Assembly: GCA_014376345.1 (NCBI GenBank)
Contig: JACMRS010000118.1
Span: forward strand, 1 to 5,086
Reading direction: 5' to 3'
DNA: 5,086 bases
From: Bacteroidia bacterium
Lineage (GTDB): Bacteria; Bacteroidota; Bacteroidia; NS11-12g; UBA955
Position numbers and translations under genes: made by a program. Positions 1-5,086 of this stretch are shown here, one piece after another (position 1 is the stretch's first letter; the number at the start of each line of letters is the position of its first letter). The notes below the pieces were generated by a model that made no database searches, was not told where the DNA came from, and was given only the letters and a program-made list of their open reading frames with translations.

Positions 1-1
1 C

Positions 2-1105
2 GGATCTTTAAGTTATTCGGTCAAAAAGCTGAAGGTGATTGCCGGTGGAGGCTGGAATGTTTACAGGGGAAGGCATTTTGGAAAAGTTATCTGGGCAGAA
101 TTTGCAGATAATCTTCCTTATGATTACAGATATTATTTGAGTCATTCATATAAAAGAGATGCTAACGCTTATATAAAAGGAGAGTTTACTGCTTCTAAAA
201 AATTAAATATTTTTGGAGACGTTCAGATTCGCAGTGTTAAATATTCAGGAAATGCCACAGATCAGGATAATGTTATTATAGATTTTGGAAAAACTTATTT
301 GTTTTTTAACCCGAAAGGGGGAGTGTCTTATTCTGTAAATTCTAAAAATATTCTTTATGGGTCATTAAGTATTGCGAACAGAGAACCGGTAAGAGGTGAT
401 TTTGTAGACAATAAACTTTCAAGTTTACCAAAGCCCGAGCATCTTACTGATATTGAAATCGGGTATAAATTCAGAGGCAGAGCAATGTTTTTTAATGCCA
501 ATGCTTATTTAATGAGTTACAAAGACCAGTTGGTTGTAACAGGGGAGTTGAATGATGTTGGAAGTAGTATCAGGAGAAATGTCAACAAGAGTTACAGGGC
601 AGGAATTGAATTTATTGCTTCAGCCGAGATATTAAAAAATTTAAGGTGGGATGGAAATCTGACTTTCAGTGACAATCGGATTAAACAGTTTGACGAGGTA
701 TTATTTAATTATGACAGTGGTAGGTCAGAAATCAATATTTATAAAAATGTTCAGATTGCTTTTTCTCCGGGTGTAATAGCTTATTCTGGATTTACTTATA
801 GTGTAAGAAGTTTTGGTATTACCTTCATGAGCAAATATGTAGGCAGGCAATATTTGGATAATACAGGACATGAGAGCAGAAGTCTGCCTTCTTATTTTGT
901 AAATGATGTCAGACTGGATTACACTCCGAAAATTTTCGGAATTAAAAAACTGAAGGCCACTTTATTAGTCAACAACGTGTTTAGCACACTTTATAGTTCT
1001 AACGGATATACTTACAGCTATATTTATGGAAAGACAATTACTGAGAATTTCTATTATCCTCAGGCAAAAATAAACTTCTTAGCTGCATTGTCTTTAAGTT
1101 TTTAG
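2..1105 (+). CDS. TonB-dependent outer-membrane receptor, C-terminal part (5' end outside window)
   Basis: The frame is open from the left edge and ends at TAG 1103-1105, giving 367 residues. It is the C-terminal half of a TonB-dependent receptor, a 22-strand outer-membrane barrel that imports ligands such as siderophores, cobalamin or glycans using TonB-ExbBD energy. Visible evidence is alternating aromatic/polar beta-strand composition throughout and family-like stretches: FFNPKGGVSYSV (about visible residues 102-113), YGSLSIANREPVRGDF, LPKPEHLTDIEIGYKF, NAYLMSYKDQLVVTGELNDVG, a late NNVFSTLYSSNGY segment, and a terminal phenylalanine after alternating residues (LAALSLSF), the usual barrel end recognised by the BAM machinery. 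Full-length relatives have roughly 700-800 residues with an N-terminal carboxypeptidase-like domain and plug, so about half is missing. The GTG at 35 is internal, since the frame continues upstream of it. No SusD-like partner follows, which argues mildly against a polysaccharide-utilisation pair. Family is confident; the ligand cannot be told. Confidence 0.93.
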   Translation, partial: GSLSYSVKKLKVIAGGGWNVYRGRHFGKVIWAEFADNLPYDYRYYLSHSYKRDANAYIKGEFTASKKLNIFGDVQIRSVKYSGNATDQDNVIIDFGKTYLFFNPKGGVSYSVNSKNILYGSLSIANREPVRGDFVDNKLSSLPKPEHLTDIEIGYKFRGRAMFFNANAYLMSYKDQLVVTGELNDVGSSIRRNVNKSYRAGIEFIASAEILKNLRWDGNLTFSDNRIKQFDEVLFNYDSGRSEINIYKNVQIAFSPGVIAYSGFTYSVRSFGITFMSKYVGRQYLDNTGHESRSLPSYFVNDVRLDYTPKIFGIKKLKATLLVNNVFSTLYSSNGYTYSYIYGKTITENFYYPQAKINFLAALSLSF

Positions 1106-1113
1106 AATTTTTT

Positions 1114-1130
1114 ACGTATTTTAAATACGT
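1114..1130. repeat. Perfect 8-bp inverted repeat just after the receptor stop
   Basis: ACGTATTT (1114-1121) and AAATACGT (1123-1130) are exact reverse complements around a single central T, starting 9 bases after the receptor stop codon. As RNA it would fold at best as a 6-bp, mostly A-U stem with a 5-base loop, and no clear U-tract follows directly. It could be a weak transcription terminator of the receptor transcript or a dimeric protein-binding site. The position favours a 3'-end role, the stability does not. Confidence 0.4.
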
Positions 1131-1259
1131 TAGTCGATGATTTTGAACTCTATTTTAAAGGAATAAATGATTTTTGTCATATCTGATGATTATCAACAAT
1201 ATAATATCATAATTATTTATTATAATTAAAGGATTTCAATAGCTTATCCCCTTATAGTT

Positions 1260-1312
1260 AACAGTTGAATTAACATTTGGTGTTAATAATTGTGTTGAGC
1301 TTATTAACTGTT
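1260..1312. repeat. Nested inverted repeats (two-tier potential hairpin)
   Basis: An outer stem pairs 1260-1268 (AACAGTTGA) with 1304-1312 (TTAACTGTT), nine pairs including one G-U. Nested inside it, 1269-1275 (ATTAACA) pairs perfectly with 1281-1287 (TGTTAAT) around a TTTGG loop, directly stacked on the outer stem. Bases 1288-1303 stay unpaired as a one-sided bulge. Composition is A/T-rich, so chance formation is possible. The direct stacking of the two stems is what makes it noteworthy. Confidence 0.3.
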
Positions 1313-1320
1313 TGATTTTC

Positions 1321-1345
1321 AGTGAAGAATGAATATATTCTCACT
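1321..1345. repeat. Bulged 9-bp hairpin
   Basis: AGTGA (1321-1325) pairs with TCACT (1341-1345) and GAAT (1327-1330) pairs with ATTC (1337-1340). A single A bulges out at 1326 and GAATAT forms the loop. It begins 9 bases after the nested hairpin at 1260-1312. It is the most G/C-containing hairpin in the spacer and could be a terminator stem or part of a small structured RNA, but no uridine tract follows immediately (TTCGTTTATCG). Confidence 0.3.
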
Positions 1346-1653
1346 TTCGTTTATCGACAACTAGTTTTTTGTTTAAACTTTAAAGATTTTTGATTCATTT
1401 ATAATTATTTGTTATTGAATTTATTGTCAATCTTAAATACGCCTTGTATTATATAATTTCATATATTTTTTACGAATTATCACTATCCTGTTTTTTTTAT
1501 TAGTATAAGTATTCAATTGTCAACAGAATGAGTGCTTTATATTATCTTAATATTATGTAATTTAACAAAAAATGAAAAGATTAAACAAAAACATAAACAT
1601 AGGTATTTGACGATAGTTTAGTTTTTGGATAATATGGATAAATGAATTCATGA

Positions 1654-1673
1654 TTTAGGCGTTTAGATAACCC
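1654..1673. repeat. Left terminal inverted repeat of the IS
   Basis: TTTAGGCGTTTAGATAACCC matches the reverse complement of 2583-2602 at 18 of 20 positions. The first 13 are identical; the two differences are both A/T swaps near the inner end. An in-frame TAA for the transposase frame lies inside it (1668-1670), so the transposase cannot start further left. Confidence 0.85.
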
Positions 1674-1685
1674 AATAATTTAGCT

Positions 1686-2549
1686 TTGGGAGTGGCTTCC
1701 CGGTATATATTTACTGGTGTTAACTCTATAACATTCACCCAAAAATTTGGTACGGCTGATGATTGCCTTGCCTATTTGGCTGCTGTCAAATGGGAAGAGG
1801 GCTATACTTGCAGAAAGTGTCGCTGTGAGAAGTATATCAAAGGTTCGAAGCCTCATAACAGGCGCTGTTTGCGCTGCAAATATGATGAAAGTCCAACAGC
1901 AGCTACCTCATTCGACAAACTCAAATTCCCTATTCTGGTTGCTTTTCACATTGCATTCAGTATTTCCACGAGAAAAAAGGGAATGTCATCTATCGAGCTG
2001 AGCGAAGAGTTTGGATTGAGACAGAAAACCTGCTGGGAATTCAGAAGAAAACTGCAGAGTGTAATGGGGATCAGGGAGCATGAAAAGCTTTCAGGGGTTA
2101 TTCATACAGGCACTTCAACATTGGGAAAGGGTGATGATTCACCAGATGTTGATGGGCCTGCAGAAATATCCCTGGCAATTGAAAATGTACCCAATGGTAA
2201 GGTGCATGCATCTATTTCAGGAGGATCACCAATAGATATGGCTTTGTTCTTAAGTAACTATATAAACCATACTGAGTCTACTATATATGCTAATAACTGG
2301 AAAGGGTTTGCTCCGGAAAAGAAAGCTTTCAAAGAGTTAGATCACGTATCCCTTTTGCCGACTAAAGATAAGAAACATACTTTAATGCATATCCACATAA
2401 AGAATTTAAAGAACTGGCTTTATGGAATACACCACCATTTCAGTAAAGAACATCTTCAGGGGTATCTGAATGAATACCATTTTAGACACAATGCAAAGTC
2501 AGAAATGGACATTGTATTCGACAAACTGATCGTCAGGTTAGTTAAATGA
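1686..2549 (+). CDS. IS1595-family (ISXO2-like) transposase homologue with altered active site
   Basis: The 287-residue frame has the two-domain layout of IS1595-family transposases. An N-terminal zinc ribbon uses C42-x2-C45 and C61-x2-C64 (approx. residues 20-68). It is followed by the conserved helical stretch with KKGMSSIELSEEFG and KTCWEFRRKL, and then an RNase H-like DDE-type domain (approx. 137-270). The third-position region is conserved (H235, then NLKNWL and HLQGYLNEYHFRHN). In relatives the first catalytic Asp sits in a VHVDEFFIGG-like motif; here residues 137-148 read GVIHTGTSTLGK with no acidic residue, and gapless alignment puts G142 there. The second, normally TDGWKGY, reads ANNWKGF, so N203 replaces Asp. 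Each could arise by one transition (GAC to GGC, GAT to AAT). DNA transposition activity is therefore unlikely. Length is near normal and the frame has no internal stop or shift. The start is uncertain: TTG 1686 is the first usable codon, GTG 1692 is next, and the first ATG in frame is only at 1983. The ATA at 1728 sits where relatives start. A decayed copy is most likely; a repurposed DNA-binding protein is possible. Confidence 0.8.
   Translation: MGVASRYIFTGVNSITFTQKFGTADDCLAYLAAVKWEEGYTCRKCRCEKYIKGSKPHNRRCLRCKYDESPTAATSFDKLKFPILVAFHIAFSISTRKKGMSSIELSEEFGLRQKTCWEFRRKLQSVMGIREHEKLSGVIHTGTSTLGKGDDSPDVDGPAEISLAIENVPNGKVHASISGGSPIDMALFLSNYINHTESTIYANNWKGFAPEKKAFKELDHVSLLPTKDKKHTLMHIHIKNLKNWLYGIHHHFSKEHLQGYLNEYHFRHNAKSEMDIVFDKLIVRLVK
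1688..1701. repeat. Small GC-rich hairpin at the transposase 5' end
   Basis: GGGA (1688-1691) pairs with TCCC (1698-1701), extendable by a G-T pair inside, with a TGGC loop. It lies 14 bases inside the left terminal repeat and overlaps the TTG/GTG start candidates. In some other IS families a hairpin at this place hides the start from read-through transcripts. Whether that applies here is a guess, as the stem is short. Confidence 0.25.
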
Positions 2550-2552
2550 AAA

Positions 2553-2572
2553 TTATTTTTAGGTTAAAATAA
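2553..2572 (+). terminator. Weak A/T-only stem-loop after the transposase stop
   Basis: TTATTTT (2553-2559) and AAAATAA (2566-2572) are perfect reverse complements around a TAGGTT loop, starting 4 bases after the transposase stop. With only A-U pairs and no following U-run it would be a poor intrinsic terminator. I list it because of its position at the gene end. Confidence 0.25.
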
Positions 2573-2582
2573 GGGCAAAGTA

Positions 2583-2602
2583 GGGATAACTAAACGCCTA
2601 AA
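2583..2602. repeat. Right terminal inverted repeat of the IS
   Basis: GGGATAACTAAACGCCTAAA is the inverted partner of 1654-1673 with 18 of 20 matching positions. The IS end proper is probably C2598. The following TAAA is symmetrical with TTTA on the left, and the next bases (GTTCAATA) do not duplicate the left flank. Confidence 0.85.
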
Positions 2603-2682
2603 GTTCAATAAACACTAAGATTTGAGTGTAATATTTCCACATATGTTGGTTTTTGTTATAGTTAAATAAATTAAACAAAAAG

Positions 2683-2713
2683 TTTGGTAAATTCAATTTT
2701 AGGTTTACATTTG
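2683..2713 (+). promoter_or_regulatory. Bacteroidetes-type promoter (-33 TTTG / -7 TAnnTTTG) for the PKD gene
   Basis: TACATTTG at 2706-2713 matches the Bacteroidetes -7 element TAnnTTTG exactly. A TTTG at 2683-2686 lies upstream with a 19-base gap, inside the 17-23 base spacing known for the -33/-7 pair recognised by the primary sigma factor of this phylum. Transcription would start near 2719-2721, leaving a leader of only about 15 bases before ATG 2736. No Shine-Dalgarno sequence is present in that leader, which is AT-only near the start, as is usual for this phylum. The promoter lies outside the IS, so expression need not depend on the insertion. Confidence 0.6.
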
Positions 2714-2735
2714 AACCATATAATTGTTAATAATT

Positions 2736-2861
2736 ATGAAATATATGTTTATAAGTCTGAAAAATACTGCAAGTTTTGACTTAAAACCAGGACAGAAATT
2801 TAAAATGTTGATAGCTTTAACATTACTTATCTTTTCCGGTGTATTTGTGGAGATTAACGCT
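2736..2861 (+). other. Signal sequence of the PKD protein, with possible lipobox
   Basis: Residues 1-23 are polar and lysine-containing. A hydrophobic core follows at 24-38 (MLIALTLLIFSGVFV), then EINA before C43. The core starts exactly at the third ATG (2805), so initiation there would give a short conventional signal peptide, while ATG 2736 gives an unusually long n-region. Cleavage after A42 is plausible for signal peptidase I. The I-N-A-C tail also loosely resembles a lipobox, although Asn at -2 is atypical. C43 precedes the first repeat and has no obvious partner, which keeps the lipoprotein option open. Confidence 0.65.
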
Positions 2862-5086
2862 TGTAATGTTAAACCGTCATTTTCCTACTCTCTTTTTAGT
2901 AATTGTGGTACACCATCAGGAGTTACTTTAAAGAATACCAGCAAAGGTTCTTTTGCGCCTAAAGCAAAATATTTCTGGAAAATTAATAACATTGCCGTTG
3001 ATACAACAATCGGACTTGATTCTATCAGAACACTACTTAAAGGTGCCGGTACTTATTATGTAAAACTGTTTTCTAGAGATTCTACAGGCTGTCTCGATTC
3101 AACTTCTGCAACCACAATTACCGTTACTACTAAAGCTTCAAAAATTCAGGATCAGAATGGTGCTTACTCTTATGCGCCTGTTTTTATGAATTGCCTTCAA
3201 TATGGTACTGACCCTGATACATTTAGAATTAAAGTAATCCCTCAGGATACACTTAAAAAATTGGTAATAATCTGGGGTGACGGAACTGTTGATACTTCCA
3301 CCAAAACTTTAAAATCCGGTCAGGCTGTTTCCCACTTGTATAATAAACTAGGAACATTTACCTATAAAATTGTTACAACTAACGGCTCTTGCCGCGATAC
3401 AGTTTATGGTACACTTTATAACCAGCGTGTTCCTAGTGCAGGTATAATAGGACCACCAACCGGTTCCAACCGTGGTTGTGTTCCACATATAATCAGAGTA
3501 ATCAATAACTCTTTCAATATCACAGATAATACCATGTTTACATGGGAATTTGGTGATGGAAAAACTTATGAAAGTGGTGGTGGATCTGCAAAAGATACTA
3601 TCTATCATAAATATACTACAGGTGTATGCGGTGCTACACTTAAAATTACTGCAAGAAATGTTTGTGGTTCATCATTTACTACCTGGAATCCGGTTGATAT
3701 CTCTGATAGAGATATTGCAAAAGTATCTTACGACATCTCTTGTGATCCTAAACTGCCTTATGTTTTTCATAACCTGAGCATCGATAGATACTGCCTTGTT
3801 CCTGATATCAAACAGTATTTCTGGGATTTCGGTGATGGTACAACTATTGGCTGGACTAACAGCAAAGCTGATGTAACTCATGTTTTCAAAGGCGAAGGTG
3901 ATTTTTTTGTTAAACTTATCGCCAGAAACAGTTGTGGCGATGATACAACTATCATTCCTGTGAAAGTTACTTACCTTCCTCGTGTTGGTTTTGTTTACAA
4001 TTCTAATTATGGCTGTAAACCATTGACAGTTAATGTTGCTGATACTTCTAAAGGAAGAGGTATTACCCGCTTATGGACTGTTACTGATAAATCCGGTACT
4101 GTAACTTTTACTGATTCTTCTAAAACTCTTGTGTTTTCTAATCCCGGTAAATACAGTATCAAACTTACCGTAACAAATATCTGCGGTACTGTAAGCAAAA
4201 CCATTCCGGTATATATTAAAGATTATTCTAAAGCTGCCATGGGTATTATCACAAGTGGTTGCGCTCCTTTAAAAGTTACATTTAAAAATAACAGTACTTC
4301 AGATTATAACACAGCTAAATATTTTTGGGATTTTGGTGATGGAACAAACTCTACGGTTAAAAATCCAGCAAATAAAATTTATACTATACCAGGTACATAT
4401 ACCGTAAAAGTTGCTGTTACCGATAGCTGTGGTTCTGATACTGCAAAACAAACCATTCAGGTTTATGGTTTGCCGGTTGCTGCTTTTACAGGCGATACAG
4501 TTAAATGTACTTTCGATTCTTTAACATTTAATAATCTTTCTTCTAATGCAGCAAACTATATCTGGAGATTTGGTGACCTCTCTTCAGATCTTGTGAAAAA
4601 TGACCTAACCGATACTAAATATGAATATTCTAAAACCGGAACATTTACTGTCCGTTTAATTGCATCTTCAGGCAGCGGTTGTGCTGATACCTCGACAATG
4701 AAGGTTAAAATACAGCCTGGTGCTAAAGCGGTTTTTACAACCAATAAAGAATATGCCTGCGCTCCAACTACTTTTAAATTTACAAATCAGTCTTTTTATG
4801 CAAATGAATACTTCTGGTATGTTAACGGCACTCTGGCATCTAAATCACTAAACTTATCTGATACTTTCCTGAAATTTGATTCTACTGTGCTTTCAGTAAA
4901 ACTAAAAGTAACAAACACAAGCGGTTGTCAGAATGATTCAGTAACTCATCTTGTTTTTACTCCAAAAAACCCTAAAGCTATTATTACAAACAATGATGAA
5001 AAAGGCTGCGGTCCACTTTCAGTTACATTTGATAATGCTTCAACTAATGCTACAAAATATAGCTGGACATTAGGTAACGGTCTGTC
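2736..5086 (+). CDS. Large secreted PKD-repeat surface protein, N-terminal part (3' end outside window)
   Basis: One frame runs from ATG 2736 to the window end without a stop (783 complete codons). TAA at 2721 bounds it upstream; ATG 2745 and 2805 are alternative starts. After a signal sequence (residues 1-42) come nine PKD-like immunoglobulin-fold repeats at roughly 43-132, 133-229, 230-321, 322-411, 412-494, 495-577, 578-660, 661-743 and 744 onward. The signature is clearest as YFWDFGDGTT (361-370) and YFWDFGDGTN (529-538), with EFGDGK at 271-276, WGDGT at 180-184 and a variant RFGD at 611-614. These are followed by strands such as PGTYTVKVAVTDSCG. Repeats 5, 8 and 9 have lost the FGDG loop. 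Nearly every repeat begins with a GC-x-PL-x-V type cysteine and ends with an N-x-CG type cysteine. PKD repeats are extracellular spacer or binding modules; in Bacteroidota such proteins are usually cell-surface adhesins, often secreted by the type IX system through a C-terminal domain, which is not visible here. No enzymatic domain is seen. Function beyond surface or extracellular role is unknown. Confidence 0.9.
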   Translation, partial: MKYMFISLKNTASFDLKPGQKFKMLIALTLLIFSGVFVEINACNVKPSFSYSLFSNCGTPSGVTLKNTSKGSFAPKAKYFWKINNIAVDTTIGLDSIRTLLKGAGTYYVKLFSRDSTGCLDSTSATTITVTTKASKIQDQNGAYSYAPVFMNCLQYGTDPDTFRIKVIPQDTLKKLVIIWGDGTVDTSTKTLKSGQAVSHLYNKLGTFTYKIVTTNGSCRDTVYGTLYNQRVPSAGIIGPPTGSNRGCVPHIIRVINNSFNITDNTMFTWEFGDGKTYESGGGSAKDTIYHKYTTGVCGATLKITARNVCGSSFTTWNPVDISDRDIAKVSYDISCDPKLPYVFHNLSIDRYCLVPDIKQYFWDFGDGTTIGWTNSKADVTHVFKGEGDFFVKLIARNSCGDDTTIIPVKVTYLPRVGFVYNSNYGCKPLTVNVADTSKGRGITRLWTVTDKSGTVTFTDSSKTLVFSNPGKYSIKLTVTNICGTVSKTIPVYIKDYSKAAMGIITSGCAPLKVTFKNNSTSDYNTAKYFWDFGDGTNSTVKNPANKIYTIPGTYTVKVAVTDSCGSDTAKQTIQVYGLPVAAFTGDTVKCTFDSLTFNNLSSNAANYIWRFGDLSSDLVKNDLTDTKYEYSKTGTFTVRLIASSGSGCADTSTMKVKIQPGAKAVFTTNKEYACAPTTFKFTNQSFYANEYFWYVNGTLASKSLNLSDTFLKFDSTVLSVKLKVTNTSGCQNDSVTHLVFTPKNPKAIITNNDEKGCGPLSVTFDNASTNATKYSWTLGNGL
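3969..5086 (+). repeat. Regular PKD-like protein repeats with paired cysteines
   Basis: From residue 412 the protein repeats every 82-84 residues. Opening cysteines are at 427, 509, 591, 675 and 758; closing cysteines are at 483, 565, 649 and 731, giving within-repeat gaps of 56, 56, 58 and 56. Opening motifs are alike (GCKPLTV, GCAPLKV, ACAPTTF, GCGPLSV). The DNA itself is not obviously repeated, so the units are old and diverged. The four preceding repeats are longer (88-96 residues) and have wider cysteine gaps (62-66). Confidence 0.75.

Larger units (their letters stand above)
1106..1657. other. AT-rich intergenic spacer without a convincing gene
   Basis: This 552-base stretch between the receptor stop and the insertion sequence is very AT-rich (24 G/C in 1141-1260) and has dense stops in all frames. 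The longest ATG-initiated reading frame I looked at closely is a 12-codon one at 1572-1610, which I do not accept as a gene. The region does contain several inverted repeats, listed separately: 1114-1130, 1210-1228, 1260-1312 and 1321-1345. A run of eight T at about 1490-1497 is not preceded by a stable hairpin. I see no exact TAnnTTTG promoter placed in front of the transposase frame. No tRNA- or riboswitch-like fold was recognised. Confidence 0.7.
1658..2598 (+). mobile_element. IS1595/ISXO2-type insertion sequence, probably inactive
   Basis: A 941-base element is bounded by terminal inverted repeats (1658-1673 and 2583-2598) and filled almost entirely by one transposase-like frame, the normal layout of a small IS. 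Ends starting with GGC fit what is known of the IS1595 family. Bases TTTA (1654-1657) and TAAA (2599-2602) extend the symmetry to 20 bp, so the true boundary may lie up to 4 bases further out on each side. The 8-base target duplication expected for the family is not visible at either choice of boundary, where the flanks differ. Together with the replaced catalytic residues and missing ATG in the transposase, this indicates an old, immobile copy. G+C in the transposase gene is clearly higher than in the spacer to its left. Confidence 0.8.

Noticed and set aside
35..1105. GTG at 35 as the start of an independent 356-residue protein
   Set aside because: The same frame is open to the left edge, and the product is only the second half of a receptor barrel, so the GTG is an internal valine codon.
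1572..1610. 12-codon frame beginning ATGAAAAGATTAAAC
   Set aside because: It is too short, has no ribosome-binding or promoter context, and stops just before the IS. It could be a leader peptide or gene remnant but nothing supports that.
1642..1651. Ten-base palindrome ATGAATTCAT next to the left IS end
   Set aside because: It is short, not repeated on the other flank, and expected by chance in A/T-rich DNA.
1747..2001. 84-codon open frame on the plus strand
   Set aside because: It lies entirely inside the transposase gene in another frame, and its product has no recognisable features, while the overlapping frame encodes conserved zinc-ribbon and helical motifs.
3348..4744. Several open frames of 62-86 codons inside the PKD gene on both strands (3348-3608 minus, 3550-3777 plus, 3672-3881 minus, 4007-4204 minus, 4556-4744 minus)
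   Set aside because: All overlap the long PKD frame, which has clear repeat structure and no stop. The small frames show no domain-like pattern and are by-products of its codon composition.
1..5086. Possible new multi-gene system (defence, CRISPR, retron or similar)
   Set aside because: Only three genes are present: a receptor fragment, an IS transposase homologue and a PKD surface protein. There is no regular short-repeat array, nuclease, reverse transcriptase or toxin-antitoxin pair.

Overview
The window looks like a piece of a Bacteroidota genome (Cytophagales/Sphingobacteriia-like; the genus cannot be read from this). Four things point there. There is a SusC/FecA-type TonB-dependent outer-membrane receptor of the Bacteroidetes kind. 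There is a large secreted protein made of PKD repeats. Shine-Dalgarno sequences are not apparent. An exact TAnnTTTG promoter element lies upstream of the PKD gene. Coding DNA is moderately AT-rich. The spacer between the first two genes is much more so (about 20% G+C by hand count over 1141-1260).

Layout: (1) positions 2-1105, plus strand, hold the C-terminal 367 residues of a TonB-dependent receptor whose start lies left of the window. (2) Positions 1106-1657 are a very AT-rich spacer with no convincing gene but several inverted repeats. These are a palindrome just after the receptor stop and a cluster of potential hairpins at 1210-1345. (3) Positions 1658-2598 are a compact insertion sequence of the IS1595/ISXO2 type. 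It is bounded by near-perfect terminal inverted repeats and carries one transposase-like frame (1686-2549). The frame is uninterrupted, but both catalytic aspartates appear to be replaced, no ATG precedes the zinc ribbon, and no target duplication is visible. The element therefore looks old and inactive. (4) Positions 2599-2735 carry a Bacteroidetes-type promoter. (5) From 2736 to the right edge runs one continuous reading frame without a stop (783 complete codons). It encodes an exported protein with a signal sequence followed by nine PKD-like immunoglobulin-fold repeats, the ninth cut by the window end.

The receptor and the PKD protein are both cell-envelope products, but a long spacer and an IS separate them and the PKD gene has its own promoter candidate, so nothing suggests an operon. 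The PKD protein is probably a surface adhesin or structural protein exported by the Sec system and then, by family analogy, the type IX system. Its C-terminus, which would decide this, is outside the window. I see no CRISPR array, tRNA, rRNA, defence system or clearly new multi-gene system. The items most worth a second look are the catalytically altered but open transposase and the regular paired-cysteine architecture of the PKD protein.
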